A DNA stretch of 34,792 nt from Vicinamibacteraceae bacterium (GTDB lineage: Bacteria > Planctomycetota > Phycisphaerae > Phycisphaerales > UBA5793). The position numbers and the translations under genes were made by a program. Position 1 is the first letter of the stretch, and the number at the start of each line of letters is the position of its first letter. Of this stretch, positions 16,399 through 24,524 are shown one piece after another. The stretch covers positions 1 through 34,792 of the forward strand of contig WYBR01000026.1 of assembly GCA_011525805.1 (NCBI GenBank), read 5' to 3'. The notes beneath the pieces were generated by a model, which did not search any database, was not told where the DNA came from, and worked only from the letters and a program-made list of their open reading frames with translations.

Positions 16399-19300
16399 TC
16401 AGCACCAAATCCACGAACTCTGAAGCGAGCCACTGCTCCGACCGTCAAGGTTGGGGATAGCGAGCAAGCGGACCACCTCTTCTAGGAGAACCGCCGGGTC
16501 GCGGCAAACATGGAACCGCCACTGCCCGAGGCGCCCCCAGTTGTTCACGGCACTGATCCAGCGCTTCGCGGCGTCGTGCTTGGCCCCTGTCTCGTTGTCT
16601 TCGAAGCCCTTGATCTCGAGCACCAGCGTCGTGCCGTCGGCCAGGCGCACGAGGAAGTCGGGCTCGTAGCCGTGAGTAATGCCCTGATACTCGTACGGGA
16701 TAGAGAACGCCATTCCCTCGTTGCGCGCGTAGAACCTCACGTGGCCGGCATCGACCGCCGACTCGAGCCGGAACGCCGCCGACGCCTCCCAGGTCTCGGT
16801 GTCGAGGACCACCTGGTCGATGTGACTTGACCGAGTCGCCCGGCAAGGCCGCACCGTCTTGAAGTCAACATCATCCGTTGATCCCGTTGGCTTGGTCCGG
16901 TTCAACACGGGCAGCAGCGGCGGCTCGCCCTGCTCGTCATCGGGCTCGATCCGATCGACGAGCCTCTCGATGATGGGCCGGGCGTATCGCTCAAGCCCGA
17001 TCTCCTGCAAGGGGCAGCCCCGGTCGTCGACCTTGCTGCGGATGTACTCATCGACGCACCGGTAGACCTGCGGGAACAACTGGTGCCTCGACTGCAATCT
17101 CAGAACCCGGGCGTGCCGTTCCGACTTCTCTGATCCGGCCACGCCCACAAGCAGACACTCCATCACGCGCCGGGCAATCTCAAACTTGATCGTCTCGATG
17201 TGATTCCGCTCGTAGTAGGTGCCGCGCGTCTGCCGGGAGATCGGGAACGGATTGGCCAAGCTCGTCGTGTGTCCCTCTGCGTAGCCGACAGTCATCGCCA
17301 CGACCGTCTCCGTCGGCTCGATGTTCGGCTCCAGCGCGAGCGGCTCCATGCTCTCGATGTCGCAGCGGATGAGGTTCCGCCGCAACGCAAAGACATACCC
17401 CTCCACGACCGGGAACTCCATGCGCATGTGCGCCCGCTCCGGCAGCGCACGGACATGGTTCTTCGGCCGGTCCTCGCCCGCTGTGGCTTTCGTCGGCCGT
17501 CCCTTGAAGGGGATCACGCTGAAGGGGATGCCGTAGACATCGACATACTCGGGGTGCAGCAGACCCGTCTCAGGGTCAGGCGTGTAGTCCATGCGCCGCA
17601 GCCCGCGCCCAACCACCTGCTCGCAGAGCAACTGGCTGCCGAACGCCCGCAGGCCGAGGATGTTCGTGACGTTGTTTGCATCCCATCCCTCGGTCAGCAT
17701 TGCGACCGACACGACGCACCGAACATGCTCGCCGGGTTGGCCCCGCTTGCCGACTGTCGAAACGACTCGCCGCAGTTCATCCGCGGCGTCGCTTCGCTTC
17801 TTCCCCGGCTCACCGCTCTCCGCCTCGGCCAGTAATCTGGAGTCGATGCGGATCGTGTACTTCCTCTCGGCCGTGTTCGAGAAGTACTCGGGGAAGACCT
17901 CGCCGCGCCCGTACACCGTCCGCTTCTTCGGCTTGCTCGACCTTCCGCGGCGGCGGGGCTGCTCATCCTCGTCGTCGCCGTTCTCACCGAGAACATCCTC
18001 GACATCCTCCTCGGTGACGATCTCCTCTTCTCGCTCTCCGCTGATCCGGCGGAAGAACTCCTCGGCGACATCGGTGTTGTCGCAAACGATGATCAGGACG
18101 GGAGGCTCGCGCTCCTTGCCCGGCGTGGCCTCCTGGATCAACTGGAATCGCTCGAGCCACTGTCCCGCCAGTTGCGTCAGCGCCCCCTGCGCTTTGCGGT
18201 AGACGACCTCAGGCTTGGGCTTGCCCTTGCGCTTGCCCGGCAGCCGTTCACCCGGTTCGAGGTCATCAGTGATGTTCTGCCACAGCCGGAAGTACTGCGG
18301 GTCGGGCCGGCCCGTTGTATCGGAAACCGGCAGGCGCGGAATCTTCACGATCCCGCTCTCGATCGCGTCAACCAGCCCGAAGTCGCTGATGAGCCACGGA
18401 AAGGGCGAACCCTCCGGATGGCCGCTGCCCTTGATGTAGAACGGCGTGGCCGAAAGATCGACGCACGCCGAAATGCCGCGCTCGCCGGCGCCTGCCGCGC
18501 TGCAGTTGTTGATGCGGTCCAGCGCTCCGAGCCAGATGCGAGCCTCTTCGACATCCTCCTCGGTCGCCTCATCCGTGGCCGCGTCATCTTCCGCGCCGTC
18601 CGCCGCGTCATCCGGGCGCTGGCGATAGCAGTGGTGTCCCTCGTCGTTGAGCACCATGATCGGCAGCCGGTCGAGGCCGCCGATGTCGCGCAGGACACGC
18701 TCAGTGAACGAGCAGGAGTCCTCCTCGCCCTTGTCCACGACGCGGTACGTCGAGCCGCTCTCTGAGTGCTCCGAGGCCAACGTCAGCGCGTGCCAGTTCG
18801 TCACAAGCACCTTGCCGCAGCCCATCAGGTCGCGGTGCTTGGCGGGCACGATGTCAAACTCCGCGTAGTAGTTGTCCCCGTGCTCCGGTCGCAGCACCTG
18901 GAGTCGCTCCTTGATCGTCAGGTTCGGGCAGCACACCAGCACCGCGTTGGGGAACTCCGCGCTCCGCGGATTGCGGCCGCGGTTGCAGAACGCCCAGGCG
19001 ATGAGCATTGACATGACGACCGTCTTGCCCGAGCCTGTCGCCATCTTGCAGCCGATCCGCCTCAACCCGAGCAGCGCCTCGTCGGCCGGCTGATCGACGA
19101 GACGCGGATACCAGTCTTTCGAACCGCCAGTCGCCTTGAACGACGGCCGCTCACCCCTGAGCAGTTTGTCGAGATCATCGTCGGTCAGTAGAGGATTGAA
19201 GCCCAGCGACCGGCCCCGGCCGGCGAAACGCATCTCCGCGAGGTAGATCACCGTCTCGACCGCCTCGCGCTGGCAGAAGAAGAGCCGGCGCGGCCTGTCC

Positions 19301-19620
19301 GTCCGCGCCCAGTGGCGCAGCAGATCCTTCGTCACCGGACTGGCGCCGCGATAGTCCGCCGCCCGCCATCGCTTCACATCATCCCGCAGCGCGTTGACGA
19401 GCGGCAGGTCGTCGAACTGCTCATCGGCGAAGAGCCGCTGCTGCTGCGACCCGGTGCGCTCCGTCTTGAAGTAGTATCCCGCAGGCCGCCTGTGCCCCGC
19501 CCGCTTCGGCACGCCGGTGTCGCGGTCGTACAGCCAGTGGTCCCCCGGCTCCTCGTAGGGGTTGCAGAGGATCGGATTCTCAACGGGCTGGAGCGGAATG
19601 TCCTCTGCTTGCCTACTCAT
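16399..19620 (-). CDS. Type III-like restriction Res subunit: SF2 helicase plus PD-(D/E)XK nuclease
   Basis: A 1073-residue ATP-dependent restriction subunit. Walker A MATGSGKT (residues 193-200), DEAD-box-type LNDEGHH (about 325), motif III LSATPFY (about 390), and motifs V/VI in LTEGWDANN and QVVGRGLRRMDY (about 645-675) define an SF2 translocase. A PD-(D/E)XK nuclease lies near the C-terminus: YEPDFLV then LVLEIKG (about 985-1005). An acidic/basic low-complexity insert (EDVEDVLGENGDDEDEQ, then PRRRGRSSKPKKR) separates the two RecA-like lobes. This matches the large Res proteins of the family annotated as BPTD_3080-type restriction endonucleases. A GTG at 19662 overlaps the TIR stop (GTGA) and could be a coupled start; the ATG at 19620 was chosen because the family usually begins close to the ENPILCNPYEEP block. 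The partner Mod is two genes upstream. Confidence 0.85.
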   Translation of the reverse strand: MSRQAEDIPLQPVENPILCNPYEEPGDHWLYDRDTGVPKRAGHRRPAGYYFKTERTGSQQQRLFADEQFDDLPLVNALRDDVKRWRAADYRGASPVTKDLLRHWARTDRPRRLFFCQREAVETVIYLAEMRFAGRGRSLGFNPLLTDDDLDKLLRGERPSFKATGGSKDWYPRLVDQPADEALLGLRRIGCKMATGSGKTVVMSMLIAWAFCNRGRNPRSAEFPNAVLVCCPNLTIKERLQVLRPEHGDNYYAEFDIVPAKHRDLMGCGKVLVTNWHALTLASEHSESGSTYRVVDKGEEDSCSFTERVLRDIGGLDRLPIMVLNDEGHHCYRQRPDDAADGAEDDAATDEATEEDVEEARIWLGALDRINNCSAAGAGERGISACVDLSATPFYIKGSGHPEGSPFPWLISDFGLVDAIESGIVKIPRLPVSDTTGRPDPQYFRLWQNITDDLEPGERLPGKRKGKPKPEVVYRKAQGALTQLAGQWLERFQLIQEATPGKEREPPVLIIVCDNTDVAEEFFRRISGEREEEIVTEEDVEDVLGENGDDEDEQPRRRGRSSKPKKRTVYGRGEVFPEYFSNTAERKYTIRIDSRLLAEAESGEPGKKRSDAADELRRVVSTVGKRGQPGEHVRCVVSVAMLTEGWDANNVTNILGLRAFGSQLLCEQVVGRGLRRMDYTPDPETGLLHPEYVDVYGIPFSVIPFKGRPTKATAGEDRPKNHVRALPERAHMRMEFPVVEGYVFALRRNLIRCDIESMEPLALEPNIEPTETVVAMTVGYAEGHTTSLANPFPISRQTRGTYYERNHIETIKFEIARRVMECLLVGVAGSEKSERHARVLRLQSRHQLFPQVYRCVDEYIRSKVDDRGCPLQEIGLERYARPIIERLVDRIEPDDEQGEPPLLPVLNRTKPTGSTDDVDFKTVRPCRATRSSHIDQVVLDTETWEASAAFRLESAVDAGHVRFYARNEGMAFSIPYEYQGITHGYEPDFLVRLADGTTLVLEIKGFEDNETGAKHDAAKRWISAVNNWGRLGQWRFHVCRDPAVLLEEVVRLLAIPNLDGRSSGSLQSSWIWC

Positions 19621-19658
19621 CCAGATTCCGATCTGTGCTCCTTGGCGTTCGCACCCAT

Positions 19659-20708
19659 TCACTCGAAAATCGGCGCGGAACCCAATGGAGGTGGCTGATA
19701 CTCCGGTACCTCATACAGCTCTCGTAGCAGTTCATTAAACCTTGTCCCCCGCCAATCAACACAAGACATATCAATATACTTGGCGCTCCCTAAGTACGAT
19801 GGGAGCAGTGATCCGCGACCCGGTGCCTTCTTTCGTACAACAGGGACAAACCTCCGCTTGTTTGCCTCTGCTTCCGTGTAGAGCGAAGCACTTACGACTG
19901 TTTCGAACCCGACGCCTCCCTTCCGCGCGTTCGCTTTCTCGACATATTCGGGAGTGCATACGATAATAATCTTGTCGCAGTCGCGACATCCTCGTTCCAT
20001 GAAATGCAAGACTTCTTCTCCAGCATGAAGGTGCCACCGGTCTAGCATTACCCATACGCCTTGCCGCACGAGCTCCTCGGCGAGCCTCACAACCCAATCC
20101 GTGTGCTCCTCATCGTCCCACGAGTAGGAAATGAATGCCCGCGGCGTCTTTGGATTTCGCATTTGCGCATCTTTCTCAGCAACACCAAGAGGCGAACGAT
20201 GTACACTCTCGATGACCTCCAAGCCGCCACCCCAGGGGCTCGAGCTGAACCGTTTGCCACGCGTCAAGAGCGGCCGCCATCGACGCGGCTTGTACAAGTG
20301 CTGCGGTGACCACACTTGTGCGCGCATGTCGTAAATGCCAAGCGCGAAGTCGGGCGGAACAGTCCATCGGATCGTTGTGCTGCGCACCTGTCCCTTGGGA
20401 ATCTGATGGAGTCTGGCGTGGCTCCGATCAGCAAATGGTGAATCGCGATCGCTATCGAAGAGAATCGTGAACGGTAGATAGGGGCTTCGCAATTGCGCGA
20501 CCACATAGATTGTGCCCTGGCGCAGACCGTTGTTTCTGACCGTAGTTGCGAATGTGACGATGTCTCCTTGGTGAACGATACGGCGCACTGAGCGATGTTC
20601 TGTGATCTCAAAGCTCCATCCGCGAAACGTAATCACGTTCCACCACTTTTGCAGAGTCCTTCGAAGTTCTCCACGACGGTATCGGGTTGACTGCGATTGG
20701 TTATCCAC
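19659..20708 (-). CDS. TIR/SEFIR-domain protein with N-terminal beta domain, embedded between Mod and Res
   Basis: A 349-residue protein. Residues ~30-170 look like an Ig-like beta sandwich (FEITEHRSVRRIVHQGD, then VTFATTVRNNG). Residues 189-335 form a TIR/SEFIR domain: RAFISYSWDDEEHTDWV at the start, then VWVMLDRWHLHAGEE, then KIIIVCTPEYVEKANARKGG followed by VGFE. E269 of VGFE lies where TIR NADases keep their catalytic Glu; this is by-eye and unproven. Bacterial TIR effectors usually consume or rearrange NAD+ when a partner senses infection. The gene starts at GTG with GGGAG 11 nt upstream, begins 15 nt after the Mod stop and ends against Res. One 60-nt line (19741-19800) counts 47% GC, far below its neighbours, suggesting later insertion. 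Confidence 0.82.
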   Translation of the reverse strand: MDNQSQSTRYRRGELRRTLQKWWNVITFRGWSFEITEHRSVRRIVHQGDIVTFATTVRNNGLRQGTIYVVAQLRSPYLPFTILFDSDRDSPFADRSHARLHQIPKGQVRSTTIRWTVPPDFALGIYDMRAQVWSPQHLYKPRRWRPLLTRGKRFSSSPWGGGLEVIESVHRSPLGVAEKDAQMRNPKTPRAFISYSWDDEEHTDWVVRLAEELVRQGVWVMLDRWHLHAGEEVLHFMERGCRDCDKIIIVCTPEYVEKANARKGGVGFETVVSASLYTEAEANKRRFVPVVRKKAPGRGSLLPSYLGSAKYIDMSCVDWRGTRFNELLRELYEVPEYQPPPLGSAPIFE

Positions 20709-20723
20709 GACGGCGCGAACTCC

Positions 20724-23700
20724 CTACAGCCCCACCACCCGCATCACCTCATTCCCCCTCGGGTCAATCACCTTCACCGCCACCGTCTCGTGCCGGCCCT
20801 TCGGGAACGGCAGGCTCGTCGTCCCTGAGAACGCCTCGAACCGCTCCGCGTCGATCGGGCCGCCCGGGCCATTTAGCGCCCGGCTCAACTTCTCCCACGC
20901 CGAGCGATCGGGGAAGAACGCCTGGCTGATGCAGAACGTCCGGCCGTCGTAGTCGCTGTCGAGGAACCACGCCGCCACCTTGTCGGCGTTCGTCGGGATG
21001 ACCTCGTTGCTCACCGGGTCGTAGAGGTCCACGCCCTCCATCGTCACCGTGAACTCGCCCTCAGGCGGCTCGCCCTTCGCCAGGTCGCCGAACGACCCCG
21101 CCGGGCCCGGCCCGTTCACGCGCACCCGCGGCTGGCCGAACACGGTGAACAACTGGCTGCCCGGCTGCTCCTTGAGCAGGCCGTTCATCCCCGGATTCAC
21201 ATCGGGCCGGATGTTGGCCATGTGGACGCGCAGGCGATGCCCGCCGGCGGTTCGCAAGCCCTTCTCGCCGCCGACCTCATCAATCACCGAAGTCGCCGCT
21301 CCATCGAAGGAGAAGCCCGCGAGCACGAGGTCGTCGTATTGCACCCGCGCCGCCGCCCGCACACACTGCTCGACCATCTTGGCCGTCACCGGACCGTACT
21401 GCGGGCCGAAGACGACGACGACGTTTGCCCGCCCCTGCGGGTCGCTGTCCTCTTCGCCTTCGATGGTCCAGCGCCCCTCGGCGTGGAACACCTCCCCCGA
21501 GCCGCTCTCGTAGAGCGGGTCGAGGCGCGACCAGACCATCTGCCGGTTGCCGAGGAAGCGCACGCCGTCGCGGCGCAGGTGATCGAACATCTGCTTGAGG
21601 TAGGCCGCTGCGTTGCGCGCCTCGACATCATCGCGCCCCTCGACGATTCGCATGACCCGCGCCGGCTCTCCCTCCTCGTGAAACGCCCCAAGTTCCTCAG
21701 GCGCGCCGGCGAACTCCGGATCATCCGTCCGCGCCGCCACCTCGCCCAGGCTCATCTCCGGCGGCTGCACCGCTTCCACGGTGAACGGCCCGCTCACCCG
21801 CGTCACGCCCTTGACGATTTCCGGCTGATCGACGAGTTCCTCCTGATCGGCGTTGGCGGCGATGCAGGCGTTCACTTCATCCATCTTCGCCCGCCACGCC
21901 TGCCGGTACGCGCTCACCGCCTCCGAGAGCGCCGACGGCCAGTCGGGATCGGTGTCGAAGGGAACCTGCCAGTGCTCCCAGCCCGTTCCGCCCTCGGCCA
22001 CACTGCTCGGGCCCACCTGCGCCCGCGCGGGAATGCGCTCGGTCAGTGCGGCGACCTGCTTCTTCGTCGGGCTCTTCTTCGTGCCCGCGAAGGCCGCCGC
22101 CAGGGCCGATTCGATCATCGCCCGCGTCGCGCCGGGCAAAAGCCATCGACGGTGGTCGGCGTCCGTCGGCGCCCTCCAGCCTTCAGCTGCGATCTTCGCG
22201 GCGAGTTTCCCCGCGAGCGCGGCCCGCTGTTTGTCCGTCACCTTGACCAGCGCTGCATTGCACCGGGCGAGACGGTCATCGAGGATCGGCTCGTGCCGTG
22301 CGAAGATCGGATCGAGTTCGGACCGCTGGGCGATGCTCCGCAGTGTGATGTGCGGCACCGTCCTGCACTTGAATGTGCATGGGCCCTGCACGCCGTCGGC
22401 CCCGTTGCTCAGCCAAGGGCCGGCGGGGTTGCGCTTCTGGTCTTCATCGTTGATCGGCCGCAACTCGTGATAGTCGAACTTGACGGTGAGAAGTCGCTGG
22501 CGCGCGATGGCGAGAGCGACGCGGCTGGTGTCGATCGTGATCCACCGCCGGCCCCACTGCTCAGCGACAAACGCCGTCGTACCGCTCCCGCACGTTGGGT
22601 CCAGTACGAGGTCGCCGGGGTCGGTGGTCATGAGCATGCAGCGCTTGACGGCTTCTGTCGCCGTCTGTACGACGTAGACCTTTGGGTCGGCGCGGCTCTG
22701 TATTCCGCCAATGTCCATCCACACGTCGCTGAACGGGAATACCGGAAAATCATCGAGGAATCGAACGTATCCAAGGGAATCGCCCGTGATCGCGACTCGG
22801 TCGGCCGCCAAGAGTCGGCGCATTCCTTCCTCGTTCGTTTTCCATCGATTTCGCATGCTCGGTAGGAACGAGCGTCCACCCACCGGAACGGGAAACCAGC
22901 AGGCCGCGCCTTCACCCTTCTCTCTGCCAATGCTTTGACTCGTGATATTGTCGGTACGAAAGACCCTCGCGGCGTCATCACTTTCAAGTTGTGAGGATGG
23001 AGCGCGATATCCCGTCACGGATTCGGCTTGATCGTACTTGCCGCCCCCGGCGCCGCCCACAACTTTCGTTGCAAACATCTCGCGATACTTCACCGCTTCC
23101 TTGTCGCGGGCATACCAGATCAGATGATCGACGGTACTGGGAAGGAGCAATACTGTCGCACTTGACGTCTTCGAGAACGCGATCTGCGCAACAAAGTTCG
23201 TCGTTCCAAAGACCTCGTCAAGCAGATTGCGCACACGATGCAGATTCTCGTCGCTGATCTGCACAAGGATGCTGCCCGTATCCGCCAACAGCTCACGGGC
23301 GACAATCAGTCGATCACGGAGGTACGCCAGGTATGAATGAATCCCTAGATGCCACGTATCGCGATAGGCCTTGACCATCTCCGGCTCGCGCGTTAGGTCG
23401 CTTTCCTTGTCCCTGACATCGCGCCGGCCGACTTCAGACTGAAAGTTGCTCGCGAATTTGATCCCGTAGGGCGGGTCCATGTAGATCATCTGCACCTTGC
23501 CGGCGAGGCCCTCGCGGCGGGCCAGCGAGGACATCACCGCCAGCGAGTCGCCGAGGATCAGCCGGTTCGTCCAGTCGATGTCGTGGCGGTAGAACTGCAC
23601 CGCCTCGTGGTACTCCTGCTCGGGATCGGCGAAGAGGCTGCGCTCCACATCCTGCCGCGCGGCTATCTTCAGAATTGCCTGGGCGCTGACGCGCTCGTGG

Positions 23701-24251
23701 ATGTGCAGGGCGACGGGATCGACCTCGAGATGGCCGCGCTCGTGCTGCTCGCGTTTGCCCGCCCACTCGAGCCACGGCTCGCGATTGTCGAGCGCCTCGC
23801 GGAGGATGGCCGCTTCGTCTTCACTGAGCGGCTCGCGGCCGGCCTTGTCGATGAGCGCGGCGATGGCGGCGGCGGCGCGATCGGCGTCGGCCGAGGGATC
23901 GAACCGCAGCACCGGCGCCAGATGGGGCGAGTAGGCGTAGCGGGCCTTGGGGATCGCCGGCACCGTCCCCTCGGCCGCGATCTTGGCCGGCGGATTGTTC
24001 TTGCGCGTCGAGGTCTTGTGCCGGTAGTCGGCGGCGGGGAGCGACGCGTCGGCTGCGGTACGGGACGAGCTGGACGCGGAGCGGGGTGGGCTGGGTGCGG
24101 CAAGGGGCAGTTCGCCGTCGGCTGCGGCCTTGCCCGCGAGCCTGTCGCCGGAGGCGGCCCCGCCGCCGCGCGGCCGGGGGGTCGTCCGCTTCGACCGCCC
24201 CGCCCCGCCCGACTTGCCGCCGCTCTGCGCTTTGCGTCGTTTGGCCACCAT
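20724..24251 (-). CDS. Type III-like Mod: beta-class adenine-N6 DNA methyltransferase
   Basis: A 1175-residue site-specific DNA methyltransferase. Catalytic motif IV is DPPY (259-262, in QMIYMDPPYGIKF) and the SAM motif I is LVLDPTCGSGTTAF (548-561). The order IV before I marks the beta class used by type III Mod subunits. Motif VIII-like GSILVQISDENLHRVRNLLD (residues ~326-345) and the likely target-recognition region lie between them. The first ~100 residues are low complexity, Lys/Arg/Ala/Pro-rich. The C-terminal ~550 residues form a long extension, longer than classical Mod (~600-650 aa in total), as in Mod partners of the BPTD_3080-type Res. GGAG lies just before the ATG. It leads the minus-strand operon, and its product should protect self DNA and give target specificity. 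Residues ~275-520 have clearly lower GC than the flanks. Confidence 0.87.
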   Translation of the reverse strand: MVAKRRKAQSGGKSGGAGRSKRTTPRPRGGGAASGDRLAGKAAADGELPLAAPSPPRSASSSSRTAADASLPAADYRHKTSTRKNNPPAKIAAEGTVPAIPKARYAYSPHLAPVLRFDPSADADRAAAAIAALIDKAGREPLSEDEAAILREALDNREPWLEWAGKREQHERGHLEVDPVALHIHERVSAQAILKIAARQDVERSLFADPEQEYHEAVQFYRHDIDWTNRLILGDSLAVMSSLARREGLAGKVQMIYMDPPYGIKFASNFQSEVGRRDVRDKESDLTREPEMVKAYRDTWHLGIHSYLAYLRDRLIVARELLADTGSILVQISDENLHRVRNLLDEVFGTTNFVAQIAFSKTSSATVLLLPSTVDHLIWYARDKEAVKYREMFATKVVGGAGGGKYDQAESVTGYRAPSSQLESDDAARVFRTDNITSQSIGREKGEGAACWFPVPVGGRSFLPSMRNRWKTNEEGMRRLLAADRVAITGDSLGYVRFLDDFPVFPFSDVWMDIGGIQSRADPKVYVVQTATEAVKRCMLMTTDPGDLVLDPTCGSGTTAFVAEQWGRRWITIDTSRVALAIARQRLLTVKFDYHELRPINDEDQKRNPAGPWLSNGADGVQGPCTFKCRTVPHITLRSIAQRSELDPIFARHEPILDDRLARCNAALVKVTDKQRAALAGKLAAKIAAEGWRAPTDADHRRWLLPGATRAMIESALAAAFAGTKKSPTKKQVAALTERIPARAQVGPSSVAEGGTGWEHWQVPFDTDPDWPSALSEAVSAYRQAWRAKMDEVNACIAANADQEELVDQPEIVKGVTRVSGPFTVEAVQPPEMSLGEVAARTDDPEFAGAPEELGAFHEEGEPARVMRIVEGRDDVEARNAAAYLKQMFDHLRRDGVRFLGNRQMVWSRLDPLYESGSGEVFHAEGRWTIEGEEDSDPQGRANVVVVFGPQYGPVTAKMVEQCVRAAARVQYDDLVLAGFSFDGAATSVIDEVGGEKGLRTAGGHRLRVHMANIRPDVNPGMNGLLKEQPGSQLFTVFGQPRVRVNGPGPAGSFGDLAKGEPPEGEFTVTMEGVDLYDPVSNEVIPTNADKVAAWFLDSDYDGRTFCISQAFFPDRSAWEKLSRALNGPGGPIDAERFEAFSGTTSLPFPKGRHETVAVKVIDPRGNEVMRVVGL

Positions 24252-24524
24252 TCACTCCAAGCCACAGGCGGGCCGCCCCGTTTCGACTCTAGCGTCTCAT
24301 CGGGGCGATTTGGCCGAATCCACCTCGTGTACAGGGTATGCCAAACTGCTGCGGCCGGCAGCGAGATCACTGACAGAGCACTGCTGACGGCGCAGCCGCT
24401 CCGACTGCATCGTCGCCGCCGAGCAGGACGTACCCGAACTGACCCCATATCATGGCCGGTGCGGCCCGCCCCCGTTCCCCGGCGATTCGCAAAGGGGGCG
24501 CCGCTATAGCGCCTGTGAAGCACG
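24252..24524. promoter_or_regulatory. Divergent intergenic region between the two defence arms
   Basis: These 273 nt separate the Mod operon (left) from the UvrD/DISARM operon (right), so both leading promoters are expected here. I could not find a consensus -35/-10 pair or a clear operator palindrome on either strand. No regulator gene lies in either operon. Confidence 0.5.

Noticed and set aside
21222-22865. 547-codon plus-strand frame opposite Mod
   Set aside because: Low-complexity Arg/His/Ala-rich product, no ribosome site, fully inside the Mod gene whose motifs are intact.
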